Positions 38,401 through 50,400 of a stretch of 64,000 bases of DNA are shown here, in pieces. A program made the translations under genes and the position numbers. The stretch comes from Halichondria panicea (taxonomy: Eukaryota > Porifera > Demospongiae > Suberitida > Halichondriidae): positions 8,090,339 through 8,154,338 of the forward strand of contig NC_087379.1 of the NCBI RefSeq assembly GCF_963675165.1, read 5' to 3'. Numbering within the stretch: position 1 is the stretch's first letter; each line of letters begins with the position of its first letter. Under the pieces are notes generated by a model. That model did no database searches. It was not told the origin of the DNA and saw only the letters and a program-made list of their open reading frames with translations.

Positions 38401-39300
38401 AGGAGAAACATGAGCATTGAAAAATAGCTGAATAGGCAGGCAAGGGACTACTTACATCCCTTTTATAAAGTTATTTGCTGCATAGCAAATTAGTACTGAT
38501 GAATATCATTAATGTGGTCTTACTAAGGAACGCGGAAAGAATAAATCTCAGTATAACTGCGGCTATAATAGTATGTCAGTTTTAATTTTCCTTTGGTATA
38601 TCATTGCTATTGAATCTAATTACAGCTGTGCTTTCGTTTAGGCCGGTGATATGCATATGAAAAGTTATAAATCATTGCTCAGCTGTACAGCCCTCAGGCA
38701 TAAGTAATAATGTATATACATACAGCAAGTACTACCTTGCATGTTACTATGCAGGTGCACTGCACATGTGCATCTGTGGGCATATATTATAATGCATAGC
38801 TTGTACAATTATTGTTTACATTGTATAATTAAGTATTATTGTATTCATGTATGGCTAGCTTACACACCCCCTTTCAATCAACTGTGTGACAGTGATGTTC
38901 GAGGTTACTATAGCCCCGTTTACACGAGGCCTTTAATCCTGATTGGAATCTGGATTAAAGGCCTAGCTCGTGTTAAACAGGGTTTATGATAGCATATACC
39001 TAGTTTCTCCTCTTGACAACGATAGTTTTTTGGCACCCAACGCCTCTCAAAGACCTTATTGCTCTTGTGGTATCGATTTAGTTTAACAATTTTTGTAGTT
39101 CATCCTCTATTGGAGAACATTGCTGTTTATTTCTTGTAATTAACTGTCCCTTGTAGGGTGGTGTGGTGTTAGTGTCTCATGACCAGCATCTCATTGAGGC
39201 GTGTGCTACTGAGGTGTGGTTGTGTAAGGAAGGGACCGTCAAGAGACTCAATGGTGGTCTCAAAGAATACAGAGATGAGATTCAGGCTGAAATGTCTTGA
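29406..39300 (+). CDS. ABCF3: ATP-binding cassette protein, subfamily F member 3
   Basis: A soluble twin-ABC ATPase of the ribosome-associated F group. It has 21 exons: 29406-29484 ([19 protein letters not shown]), 29544-29783, 29916-29971, 30142-30248, 30542-30658, 31927-31994, 32139-32349, 32544-32612, 32670-32729, 32792-32848, 32908-32930, 32988-33043, 33589-33705, 33995-34078, 34133-34303, 35139-35219, 35473-35561, 35620-35711, 35784-35916, 36335-36422 and 39157-39300. They sum to 713 residues (human 709), all in frame. First [41 protein letters not shown]. Linker: [15 protein letters not shown]. Second [42 protein letters not shown]. The intron after exon 5 holds an antisense death-domain gene. 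The intron before the last exon is 2.7 kb of repeats. Confidence 0.95.
30805..31746 (-). CDS. Death domain / membrane span / MATH protein, copy 4, nested in an ABCF3 intron
   Basis: Single exon, 313 residues, ATG at 31746, lying antisense in the intron between functional ABCF3 exons 5 and 6. Death-domain region about 15-116 ([36 protein letters not shown]). Membrane span about 137-157 ([18 protein letters not shown]). MATH domain from about 172 ([35 protein letters not shown]). The Cys in the KIC and HKC motifs of the other copies is replaced (KII, HKY). This is probably the founding position, since the other three copies sit between broken ABCF3 exons. Simultaneous transcription would run against ABCF3. 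Confidence 0.87.
   Translation of the reverse strand: MSEQKEYGELTIDKLMTNTGLTDEQVNQEIAEKDLSKIADLFDNIDDLCEQFGLSPPEKTDVKRLQHRSTKNSTKKALEYWRNRFPYMATFKNLLIILLDIKKGGVAKDVAEYISNRGATNEQPRPKEEKKDFCYYQYFISAGVVILATGLALWVLAPCIEDHSIRLPTPIFKMTKFEQYKENDTVWRSPPVYTHHRGYKIILGVYPNGYPGKGRHVGAGIFFIRGEFDDSLKWPFRGTIHFRLIDQLHGEDHVEHTVIYNNTVESMYSDRVVEEEEATLGLGNPILIKHSELKPNYLLYNTLLFQIHKYSIE
33183..33580. repeat. Minisatellite (CTACTATACCCCC / CTACTATCCTCCG)
   Basis: About 30 tandem copies of a 13-base unit filling the ABCF3 intron before exon 13. It is open in two frames as Pro/Tyr repeats. That is a repeat artefact; the flanking exons join in frame without it. Confidence 0.95.
34380..35080. repeat. Dispersed repeat family D, two tandem units in an ABCF3 intron
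   Basis: Two units of about 330 bases each carry CTTTCAGCAGCCA, CATTTCAAATGGTGTGTTTC-like, TTTCGTTGGGGCCCTAAT, TTGGACCATGGGCTATT, CCATTTGAAAGGTCTC and AAGTTATGGCAGCTGAA. The same two-unit layout is found at 61925-62600 in the ephexin-like gene. Confidence 0.8.
36430..36640. mobile_element. MITE, family M1 (near-identical to 15268-15479)
   Basis: Same CAAGGGCGTATAAA ends and interior, flanked by GTAATTG on both sides as a 7-bp target duplication. It sits just inside the ABCF3 intron after exon 20, a few bases from the donor. Confidence 0.88.
36972..37375 (+). mobile_element. Dispersed repeat, family C (short copy)
   Basis: It carries GCACTGAAGTGCTAACCCTC, the CTTTAACATTGAAATCTGCC block, an ACAAAC-rich run and the ACTACTATACCCGTAGCCG terminus. 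It lies in the last ABCF3 intron. Confidence 0.6.
38093..38146. repeat. Near-perfect hairpin
   Basis: GTGCTTTAGATAAACTCTTG and its complement are separated by a few bases. A second, looser hairpin occurs at 38915-38972 (ACGAGGCCTTTAATCC against GGATTAAAGGCCTAGCTCGT). Both are in the last ABCF3 intron and are probably small MITEs. Confidence 0.7.
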
Positions 39301-42300
39301 GCCTTTCAAGAATCAGTGACTTATTAACTACAATTATTTATGCATCATGCTGTGTCATAATCATTTTTTGATGGAATTAATATTGGAGCATTTACATGCA
39401 CTGTTAGTATTACCGTATAGCGGGAAATTTTCGAGGCACTTATATTTCGTGGATTGGCCTCTAAAAGCCATTTCGTTGCACAATGTTCGCGGAATGACTG
39501 CTTACCGGAAGCCACGCCTTTAAATATTTGCATGATAGCAGGTAATTCTAATTAAAGAACAATTTTCGTAGACTTAATTTTCGTGTAGAATTCTAACCCA
39601 CGAAATCCGCGAAAATTAAGCCCCTCGAACATTTCGCGCTATACGGTATATCCCTTATGGAGCTGTATACGAATATCTGTTTCTCACCAGGGCAACACTA
39701 TTATCGTACACATTAGGTTGTATGCTTTAAAACATAATTATACATGTATATATGCGCATTCAGTTAGTAAGCCCGGATTAACTGCAACTTCTGCATTTTA
39801 ATCAATCACGCTGAATGCTGCAGTGTAGAGACCCACAGAGCAAGGCAATTTTATGGCATACTGTAATGCCTGCATGCTATGCTCCATTGATCATTGGTGC
39901 AGTTATTCCCAGGCAGTGCATGTGCATTTCTCATTGACAACAGTGTGTATAATTATATGCATGGTATAGGTCCACTTTGTCTAGCTATAGAAAATCAATT
40001 TAATGCACATGATTAAGTGCAGCATATGCATGGAATGCATATATTCTTATATGGGTAAGTACCCAGTTCTGGCAATAGTCTTGTGCTGATCATGATTTGG
40101 CTACATTAATATTACTAATAATAATAAAATTGGTATCCTTCGTATGAATATACATGTATAAAAATGTGTATGCAGGCATGGTGAGAGGAGTGGAGAGGTC
40201 AAGGGGAGTATAGCACCATTCAGCAACAACAGGAATGACCACTATACATGTAGTAAACGTAGAGTATACGTACATAAAATTGGTATCCTTTGTATGACTA
40301 AACATGTGTCTGCAGGCATGGTGAGAGGAGTGGACTTATACACTATAATTATATGCATCATGCAGTTGTGTTATAAATGGAGCATTTTACTATGTCCCTT
40401 GGTGCATGTTAATCTGTATACGAGTATCACCAGCTCAACACTATTATATTATAAAGGGCACCATACACCAGGCAACTTTCAGGCAATTCGTTGCTTACAA
40501 CCAAATTGCCTGCAAATTTGTAGCAATTAACCCGCAAGCAACTTGTATATAGAAAGGCAATTTTATGGCATACTGTAATGCCTGCATGCTATGCTCCATT
40601 GATCACTGGTGCATGCAGTTATTCCCAGGCAGTGCATGTGCATTTCTCATTGATGATAGTTAATTATATGTACGGATCAAGCTTTTATTCATTATGGACA
40701 AGGTACTATTTTGGTGTTGATTACTATAAATGAATAAAAATTGATATCCTTTGCAATTATGAATATAGACATGGTCTGGTGAGGGGAGTATAGAGAGGTC
40801 AAGAGGTAAAGGGGGGAGTAGCACCATGCAGCATCAACAGGAATAGCCATGCATGTGCACTAGTGCAGTAAACGTACGAGTATATACATTGTAGCCTGTG
40901 ACAGGCTATACCTTATATATGCATGTACGTACTTACTCATGATGTGCTATAATTATCATTTCATGATCATATTGTGCAATTATTGTGCATACCCATCGTG
41001 TTTGGTATTATGTGAATGTGATTATACCAAGCATGGTCACAGGTCACAACCAGACACAATCCTGCCATTGCATATTTGCACTAGTGCATTGTCAATTAAG
41101 AGTTACGAGTAAGATCTTGAACTGCTGATCTACTCTTGGTGTGTCTATTGTTTATTATAGGCTTTGTCTATATTTTAGGGAAGCCCTAAGTTGGTGACAG
41201 CTTGCATATGGACTCCACAGGGAAGCCCATGAAATTTGTAAAGACTGGCTCCCACTTAAAGGAAAGGTTGTTTACCACAATGATCCCTAGATTGGTAAAT
41301 AGAAGCCAAAGTTCAGCACTGTCAGCCAAGCCATAGTCTGCTCTTTTGATGAGGTATCTGATCATGTCATAATGTATCATCATGCATGCACAGACAAGAT
41401 AGTGAATGCTCATGACAGTTTAAAGTTTAAAGTGCAGGCAACCAGATTCCCTTAATTATACTGCTCTTCAACCAATACCTGAAATGGCTATACATACTAT
41501 GTACCACTCGCATGAACAGTGACACCAAAGTGTTGTGGTCAGCGGGTGGTTGACTAGTGTGCCAAAGATTAAAAAGTGTTTTGTTGACTAGCTATAGTGT
41601 GCCAAAGACTTTTACAAGGAAAATGCTAACTTTTAGCAACAACTAACCTTAAATAGGCATCCAAACAGTTGCAATTGCTGTTGCTGCCAAAGTAATTAAG
41701 GCTTGGAAAAGTCCCTGGCAAATTATGCTCCTTTTTCCCCTTACAACTATCCTGTTGTTGAGCACTGCCACATTAATTAAAGTCATAATATTTTGTTTGT
41801 ATACAAACTCTTGAAGATTCTAGTGATCCTTGTTGAGATAATTATAATTAGACACTAGTCTACATGGGAAGTACATGGGAAAAGTGCCTCAGAGCAGGTA
41901 TACTATGGGACTTAGTATACCTGCAAATTTACTTAGTATACCTAGTATTCCGTTGTCAAGTAATTGTATTGTAGTCAAGAAGTTTGCGCATGCGCACTAG
42001 TATCTAAATGAGTTAGACACTGTTTTGTCGGTGTCCATGTGATTTAGAAACCCTCAGCCGCTTTAGTACCCTCGCTACGCTCGGGATACTAAATCAGTGC
42101 CTTTGGGCTTCTAAATCCCATAGACACCTCCAAAACAGTGTCTAACTATTATTTAATTAGACACTAGATCTAATGCATGGGAAGTACATGGGAAAAGTGC
42201 CTCAGAGCAGGTATACTATATGGGACTTAGTATACCTGCAACTTACTTAGTATACCTAGTATTTTGTTGTCAAGTAATTGTATTGTAGTCAAGCATCAAG

Positions 42301-43547
42301 GGCAAGGTTGCGCATGTGCACTACAGTGGAACCCCTCCATAACCTTTGGGGAACAATGTTTTGGCCTTTATACAGAGGTGGCCTTTGTTGAGAGGTTGTT
42401 TTGTACACAAACTGCTCATTTGGGACATGCATGGCCGTTATTCAGAGGTTCCACTGTAGTATCTAAATTATAGAGGGGTTCCACTGTACTACAACGGGAT
42501 ACTAGGTATAATACCAAGTAAACATACTTAGGTATACTAACTCCCATAGTATACCGGTACCTGCTCTGAGGCACTTTTCCCATGTAGATCTTATCAACTA
42601 AATTCTAAAAGCTGTTTGTCATGCTGTGGGCCATTAATAATTATGTCTAGCGTCCACCCCTTTTTTCGTCAGCCCTCAATAATAACATGCATGCAGCCTC
42701 TTCTTTGTTACTGCATAAATTATCCCTGCATGCTTTTTTGCCATTCATGCAGGGGTGGGTAACATCAGGAACAACAGGTATAGGCTTTTTAAAGTATAGG
42801 TATTGGGTGCAATAAAAAATTAATAACAAACTTAATGTCAATGTAAGATATGAATAGATTGGGATCAGTTGGCATTTGCGATCAATGCAAAGTCTTGTTG
42901 TGTGTATATTTAATGAACTTCTTGTCAATGCTTCCTTCGTGTAAATGTTTCTTGTGAGGATGCAGATGTCAAAAATGTGATGTGAGGCACTCCAAAAAGA
43001 TAATCCGTAATCAATTTTGTCACGCTAATTTGCTCAAATTTGTGTGCTCTGTGTTACATAATTGTGTATACAAGTGTTTTAGCATTTCTACACAGAGAGT
43101 GGGCGGGCGGGCAGTCATGCATTAACTTACTTATGTGTAAAGCGTAAATATACTACAGTGGGTTACCCCTTTTTGTCCTAACTCTGCTACATGTACAGAT
43201 TCCATCCCCTGGGATGCATGTGCCTTTTTGTGCTTTTTTCTTTAAAATAATTTTTGCTTTTTCTTTTTCTTTTCTTTTCTGCTTTCTTCAATCAAAATTG
43301 CTTCTTGCTGCATATATTATAATAATTATGTTTTTTTGTTTTGTTTTCTTGTGTGCTTTTTCTTTGCTCAAAAATGTTTCTTTGCTAGGATGTGGTTATA
43401 TCTGGATCAAATCATAATGTTATTGCTCGTATATGTAAACGACTTGCACACTCCAATATAAATGTGTTGCTTGTTCAAAACTTCGGCTTTACTTTTTTCC
43501 TTTTGCTTTGTGCCTGTATCAATTTAAGTGCTAGCAATTCCAAATAC
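39301..43547. other. 4.2-kb gap between ABCF3 and TRAF-B, filled with repeats
   Basis: 39411-39649 is an M2-type MITE (TACCGTATAGCGGGAAATT and its complement). About 39837-39940 and 40551-40655 are direct copies of one segment (GCAATTTTATGGCATACTG), and the GGCATGGTGAGAGGAGTGGA phrase recurs near 40155, 40315 and 40770. At 41850-42150 and 42160-42600 are two copies of the GTGCCTCAGAGCAGGTATAC repeat also found at 23230-23510. I found no supported exon. Confidence 0.65.
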
Positions 43548-46070
43548 TCAAGGTATGATTTTGGGCAAGTCCATGGTTTCAACTACCACCCTCACGTAGA
43601 TAGCATCATCCTTCACAAATCCACCATTGAGTAGATGATCAATCCTGATAAACATCGGACACCCTGAGGCAATGTTCATCTCCCTCCGGCCAGGCTTTTG
43701 AAAACTGCTTGAATGAGGGTCAGGCCTGAAACTATCGCTGATGTGCTTCTTCGCGTTTTGATTGATCAGAGAAAGCGTGACTTTCTGTTTAAATGGCCAC
43801 TGAAGCAAAGCGTCAAAAGGTCCCCTCATTATGACAAAGAAGAAGCTCAGATGAGAGCCTTTACCCATTCCATCGCCATTTAGGTAGACTCGAGCACACA
43901 TCTTGTATCCATGGCGACTTGTATAAAAAGGGGTGGAATAAAGAGATAAAGTAACTCCATCCACAGCTTCACGTCGCCGACGATCAAATTCATCGATTTT
44001 CCAAAGCAGCACGCCGTTATAAGTGGCACGTTCCAGCAATTGGATCCGAAGCTCTTGATCTAGACAGCTACTAAGAGCCCTGTCAACACTATGCTCCAGT
44101 TCAACCACTCTTGTGTGTAGAGCCTCTACACGCTGGGGTGGAACATTCGCTTCACCAAATCCTTGATAGTTGGGAGTAATGGGGACTTCTGAGTGGCCAA
44201 ATGCAGTGCTGCCGGTATTGTACCCAGAGGTTAGGCCTGTACCACCCTTGACTTCAATCTCAGTAACTCTCTTATCGATCACTGTGAGCAAACTAGTATT
44301 TTGTGTCGTTTGTTCCTCAAGGCGCTCAATTTTAACTTCATTTTGATCGGCGTGTCGATCTCTGCGATCGTCAAGGAATTCAATTCTTTGTTCCAGAGCG
44401 TCTTGCAGACGTTCTAAAGCATTGGATCGTGTTTCCAGGCTACCAACCCTCTCAAGAAGATGATCAAACGACAGATTAAGCTTGGTAATCAATTGTCGAA
44501 TCTCATCGAAACTCTCGGCCTGGACTTGCGCGTGATAAACGCGATACTGGTCCAAGTGGGTGCTGATGTTTTGCCGAAGGGACTGTAGAAAAAAACGGGT
44601 ACTTTTAATAATAATTTTTCCTTTGCACTTACAATGAATGAGCATCCATATTGTCCATAAGGACAGGCCACCTCAGAGAGTGGACAGGTTCCCTTCTTTA
44701 GGTCAGTGTGCTTCTCAAGCTGTTTGTGTGTTTGTGGCATGCAGTGATACCATATCTGTTTGTTGCAACAACCAATGCCAGGTACAGTTTAATATTATAA
44801 ATTTGAGTAGCCAGTGATACGCAAAACTGAGGCCAAATAAGCACAACACTGAATGCAAAACATGGTGACTAGATAACAGCAGCTAGTCATGCAGCTACAC
44901 ACACCTCCTGAAGGTTCATCTTGAGGGATGGGTCACACTCGTTGGGACAGCCTCGCGTTATCTTAGTGCAGAGCTTGTCGAAGTGGGTCTGTTATGTGTT
45001 TGCAATTAACATCAAAGAAGTGATACTGAAAGTCTTTCTTGTAGATAAACAATACGTAAATGCTATAGCTACAAGGATAACATTATTATGTACAAGAATA
45101 ACAGCATATGCACTTAAGAAACCATCACTGACTTGTAGTTGCTGTGTTGGAACATCTTTGCTGCAGTGAGGGCAAGTGGTGGGTCTCATTGCACAGAGCT
45201 CCTTCTGGTGGGCCTCCATGTCCAGCTGCTGGATGTACTGTCCACACTGGGTGCATTGTACATCTCTGTAGTCACAGTTGCCCAAGTGGGCCTGCATTGA
45301 GTGGGAGGGTAGAGAGAGAATGTGGTGGGAGTTGTGTTAATTGAATAATGAATCTCATTATATTCTGTACCCTCCTCAACCTCAACACCATGCCAGTAAT
45401 TGTTTTCCTAGTTCTTTGTTTACATGTATATGTATACCTTTTGGATGATCTCATTATTATAGCAAGTATAAAGCAGCCCACCACCCTTCATTAAACCATT
45501 AGTCAAAAAATAAGCAAACAAAAAATTACTATCAAGAAACAATCAATTGTGTCTCCACGTCCACAGCTATACAAAGGTAAGTATTGTGCTTTATAGCTTA
45601 CTTAGAATTTTGAGTATGATAAATTGCAAAAAATTACCTGAGATAACTGTAAACTTTTATGGAGTGTTGTCATGGTCTCAGTTAGATTTATCTCAAGTGG
45701 ATTTTTTTTGCAATTTACCATTAATTTTTGCCCCTAATCTCTAAGTGAGCTCTGCAAAGTATTAATGTATTGCAAATACCTCCAGATCTTTAAGAGCTCC
45801 AATCCAAGGACAGTTTTGGAAGTTGCAAAACACTTGCAGTTTCAGAATCTCCCTCCTGCAAGCATTGTCAGGGAATGTCCCCTCCTGAGTGATTTCTTCT
45901 TTATCAAGGGGACAAATTGGATGGCGTCGTTTTAAAACAGGCTCCAAACAATCACGGCAGAACAGATGACCGCACTCTGTTTGTACCGGGTGACGCATCG
46001 CAAAGAGACATATTGGACACTCGTGTCGCTTAAGTAAAGGGTGTTTAAATTTGGCTTCAAAGCCAGGCAT
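43548..46070 (-). CDS. TRAF-family adaptor, copy B (RING, zinc fingers, coiled coil, MATH)
   Basis: Second full TRAF gene, same five-exon structure as copy A: 46070-45780, 45291-45133, 44988-44905, 44719-44633 and 44582-43548, about 551 residues. RING with ECPICLFAM, ECGHLFCRDC, CPLD; zinc fingers NCDYRDVQCTQCGQYI and CPLSEVACPYGQYGC; one ALERLQDALEQRIEFLDD coiled-coil unit; MATH with GVLLWKIDEFDRR, SRHGYKMCARVY and MRGPFDALLQWPF. Differences from copy A are scattered substitutions plus the single coiled-coil unit, so B has the more ordinary length. The ATG at 46070 precedes the RING as in copy A. It is divergent from the intact RhoGEF. It probably acts as a cytosolic ubiquitin ligase/adaptor downstream of membrane receptors, as known for TRAFs. 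Confidence 0.9.
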
Positions 46071-46672
46071 TTCAAACGTCAAGTTATCAGTTCAATAAGA
46101 ATTAGAACTTGAGGAACACACGTTGCATACGAACTGCAAGGAGGAAGGAAGGAAGACATGTTAAAATGAGCAAATTCAATGCACAAAAGATGCAAACTAC
46201 TTAGTTTGCATGCATGCAACTAACTTGCAGCTTACCAATTTCCATGCAAACTATAATAGACTATACTGCAACTATAATTATACATGCAAACTAAACTGCA
46301 TGCAGATTCCTAGATGTAGAGCATGTAATAGTCTGTACAGTAGTAAACTGCACTGCTAGGAATAGTAGAGAGTCACTCCAAAGTCTAGTCAGGTCCTCAA
46401 TACTAACTATAAAAGTATACCAAATCTTACATATTAGAAGCAGGAAATAGCAATAACAGAGCCGAAGAGAGCAGATAGCTCTTTTCACCTCCAGAAGATT
46501 CTTTTGCAGCACTCTGTTTGTATTATCTACCCCCAAATAAAATTGTATAAAACACCCGAGTCTCTATCCCTAGGCTATCCAATACCGGGGTAGCTAGCTA
46601 ATCCCTACCCCAATGCCCCGGAGTAGGCTATCCCAAAAGAAGGGCGGCTGATTTATGAGACTAGGCCGGCTA

Positions 46673-47413
46673 GCCACTCCCTTTTCTCTGATTGGACGGG
46701 GGCGGGAGAAAAGGGACTGGTGACTCTGGGCTACAGCTTGTGTAAATCAGGAATGCTATTAAATATTAATGTCACGTGCAAATTATCCAATTTATTCTGA
46801 TGCGTCAAAAGCTAAAGACACACAGAAGACAAGTATACAGATCTATCTAGCCAGCCTTTTGATTTTATAGATCCTTGTACCAGTGTCTGTTGTGCCACAA
46901 CTTGTGGATTAGCATGGAACAGCTGATGAACGTAGAAATCTTGGCAGTCCTTCTTTGAACTGAGGAGTGGCAGGGATTTAAGACAGCTTGTACAAGTCTG
47001 ACTACTCTCAATTCAACTGCTGCCGTCTGCCATTATCTGTCTTGTATTGTACAGGTTATTAAAAGCTTTAGGCAACCAATGACTTTCGGCTGCCAGTTCT
47101 CATCACGTAAAACTAAAACAAGCTAATCTCTGCTGGTGTCTTAGATGACTATATCCTAGCTGAATGCCTGATGATGTTATTACTCCATCATCTTCTCTTT
47201 TCTAGCACTAGCATCCATTCTTAAACTGTTGCTAAGAAGCCCGCGATCACTTTTGCAGGCTACGCAATTCTACTTAACCTCACGCAATTTTTGGATCACG
47301 TGGAAAAATCAATGAATAATCTCTACCCAAATTCTGGTAGAGACACAAAATGTGTCCCAGAGTCACCAGTCCCTTTTCTCCCGCCCCCGTCCAATCAGAG
47401 AAAAGGGAGTGGC
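46673..47413. promoter_or_regulatory. 58-bp perfect inverted repeat with CCAAT and GC boxes, between TRAF-B and RhoGEF
   Basis: 46673-46730 and 47356-47413 are exact reverse complements, 625 bases apart. Each arm contains CTGATTGGACGGGGGCGGG, that is an inverted CCAAT box beside a GC box. The right arm ends 35 bases before the ATG at 47449. Placement between divergent genes fits a promoter role; ends of a mobile element are the alternative. The TRAF-A/RhoGEF-A interval (18645-18990) lacks the pair. Confidence 0.6.
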
Positions 47414-47448
47414 TTGCGAGTCTAGCTAGTACTGTTGTTGACAATGCA

Positions 47449-50400
47449 ATGAGCAAGGCACCAAATGCAATGTCTGAAGGACAATACCCAGACTATCAGT
47501 ATCTCTCAGAAATCCAGACGAGCATGGACATGACCAGTGCTGAATATGAGTATCCCCTCTCATTGGACAACACACCCCCTCCTTGTCCATCCCCACCAGA
47601 CCATGAAGACCAGCCTGGTGGCAGCCAGTCAGAGCAGCCTATCTATGAGAATGTGGCCTCAAGCAATGGACACCTTCCCCCAATTGCTGATGACTCCGAT
47701 ATCGATAGTGATTATTCCGAAGTCGAACATGATGCCCGCATCAGAATACACAGCAAGAAAAAGGAACGCCCACACAATGGTAGTGAGTTAGAGAACAGTA
47801 GCAAGATATATGTCCAGGGACATTTGCCTGATTATCACTCCTCTATTGACGCTCGTCTTCGAAGTGTGTCTCAACTGAACGAACTTGTGAGTAGTCTATC
47901 AGAGCAGGGAATTTATCAGGGGTTGGCTATGACCGACCAAGACAAGGAGGAGATCGGAATAATGCCTGAATGTGTGTACATGACAACTAATCTGCTGGAG
48001 AATCTTGGAGAGCAGCTAAACGTTGTTGAGGAGATGGAGACATTGGCCTCAGGCGAGGAGGACGTTAGAGGTAAACTGGGGAGTAAGACTGACCCCAATG
48101 TGTTCAAACCTAAGATCAGGAGACAACTACAGCACAGAGCCAGTGAGTGGTCTGAACAATTAGATACTCCATTGAGGATTGTCCGAGGTCCTCTCATTGT
48201 ATCCCTTCCCCATGGAGTGTCTATCAATGGGTCACATTGTGGAAGTTGCTAGGCATTTATCAGGCAATCCCTTAATTGTTACAAGACTTTCATTATTTAT
48301 TGTGCTCATACTACGTGTACCAACTTCTCCTAGTAACTTAGTCATGTGCTCACTATCACTATTGTGAATACTAGTGTGTACATTGTCCTCTAAATATGGT
48401 TGAGTATTATTCTATCTTATAATAATTCTTAGGTGCTCCCACCTCCGCCCAACTACCCACCTCCCCTCGAGCTGTGGTGGTTCCTCGCTATCGTAACTAC
48501 CTCATCCGACCACCTCCCCTACCTCCCATCTCACAGCAGGCCACTCTGGCTGAGGTAACCTAAGCTGACACTTGAAAATAATCTAGTCTGGTTAATTATT
48601 TTTTTTAAATATTAAATTTGTGTCTGTGTCTTTAAAACTGTATCTTGTTTCCTCCCATGCAGCGCAAAGCATACAGTGCAGTTGAAAGCTTGCTCAAGAG
48701 TGAGGCTGCTCTGCTCAGCTCCTTGCACATTGCAATCCAGGTACATTATTAGTGCTACTTGTTCATACAAGGCCTTTGATTTTGGGACATGCTGATCTGA
48801 TCTGTAGTTCTAGAAATAATTATAATATTAATATTATGCGAGTATAAAATATTACGTTACAAAAATGATACGCGGGTTGTATGATGCAATGGGGATTGTA
48901 CATTATTCGAGGCCTGTACAATCCCCATTCACAAAAATGATACGCTGGTTGTATGATGCATCATACAACCAGCATATCATTTTTGGTCAAGCGGTGCAAA
49001 TTTATGCAATTCGATAGGCGCTCAGCATAAATAGCATCAGTTTGTAGCACTACGGTATCTAGATGACCATAGTGTATACTCACCACTTAACCTCCTTCAC
49101 AGTGCGGCCTGGGTTAGAGGCTAACTGTGGCAGTAAACATGTTTTTTAAGGGCTGGAAAATTCCCACAAACGCTATGAATATCATTAATTTCTATACATT
49201 ATAAACTTCTTGTGCACATCTACCATGGTACTTCAATTGCACCCCCACCTTCACAACTGTACCCCCCTACCTTCACAACTGTACCCCCCACCTCCACAAC
49301 TGTACCCCCCTACCTTCACAACTGTACCCCCCCTACCTTCACAACTGTACCCCCCCTACCTTCACAACTGTACCCCACCACCTCCACAACTGTACCCCCC
49401 CACCTTCACAACGGTACCCCCCCTACCTTCACAACTGTACCCCACCACCTCCACAACTGTACCCCCCCCACCTTCACAACTGTACCCCCCCTACCTTCAC
49501 AACTGTACCCCACCACCTCCACAATTAATTGTACCCCCCCCACAGGTATACATGAGACCATTGAAGGAGCTCTCCCTCGGCCCTAGCCCCATCCTCAGCA
49601 AGCAGCAGGTGGCCACATTGTTCGGGCCCATAGAGCAGATCTTGTCTGCCCAAGAGTTGTTCTATTCTGCTCTCACCTCTCGGACACTGGCATGGAACAC
49701 AGAGCAGAAGATTGGTGACGTCTTCCTATCATCTGTTAGTTGTTTAAAATTTGGGAATATTTTGTCAATGTTTTTGTTTTTCCCTTGTTAAAATAGCTGT
49801 CAATCATCTTGTTATGCATCAATCAGCAGATTTTAATGTGCAACAATAAATTCTAAGTAATTTTTCTTTCAGATCAGGTTGCTAGTGATGTAATGTTAGA
49901 TAGATACATTACACTAGCAACCTGATCATAATTCATATTTTTTTGCAGCTGGCCACCAAAGAAGTGATTCGTAGCTACTCCACGTATGTCAATAACTTCA
50001 CTGCGGCCATTAGCGTGCTGGAACAAGGACTTAAGAAAAAGGTTAAGTTCATCTCCTTCCTCAAGGAGAAGTACAAACAGAGCAACACTAGCCTGAGTCT
50101 ACAGGGGCTACTACTGAAGCCCATCCAGAGGTTTCCTCAATATATAATGTTCATTCAGGTAATTGTATGTGAATAGCATACGTAGGTGTTCAGTACAAAC
50201 CTTGTTGCCATGACAAAACGTTGGTGTTGTTCAGGCACATTTGCCAAACATTTCACACAGTTATACCAGTAGAGCATAGATACCAGTAACCCCCTTGCTC
50301 ATAACTGTGTGCGCTGGTAAAAATGTAATGGTTTGCATTCTTGCTTTTACTACTACCTACCAGTGTATATAATTACTAATTATTTAAAAGTACCTACACA

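Noticed and set aside
49210..49791. Pro/Thr-rich open frame joined to a RhoGEF exon
   Set aside because: The repeat portion is intronic minisatellite. The CACAG acceptor at 49545 defines the exon, and the left relic has the same exon without the repeat.
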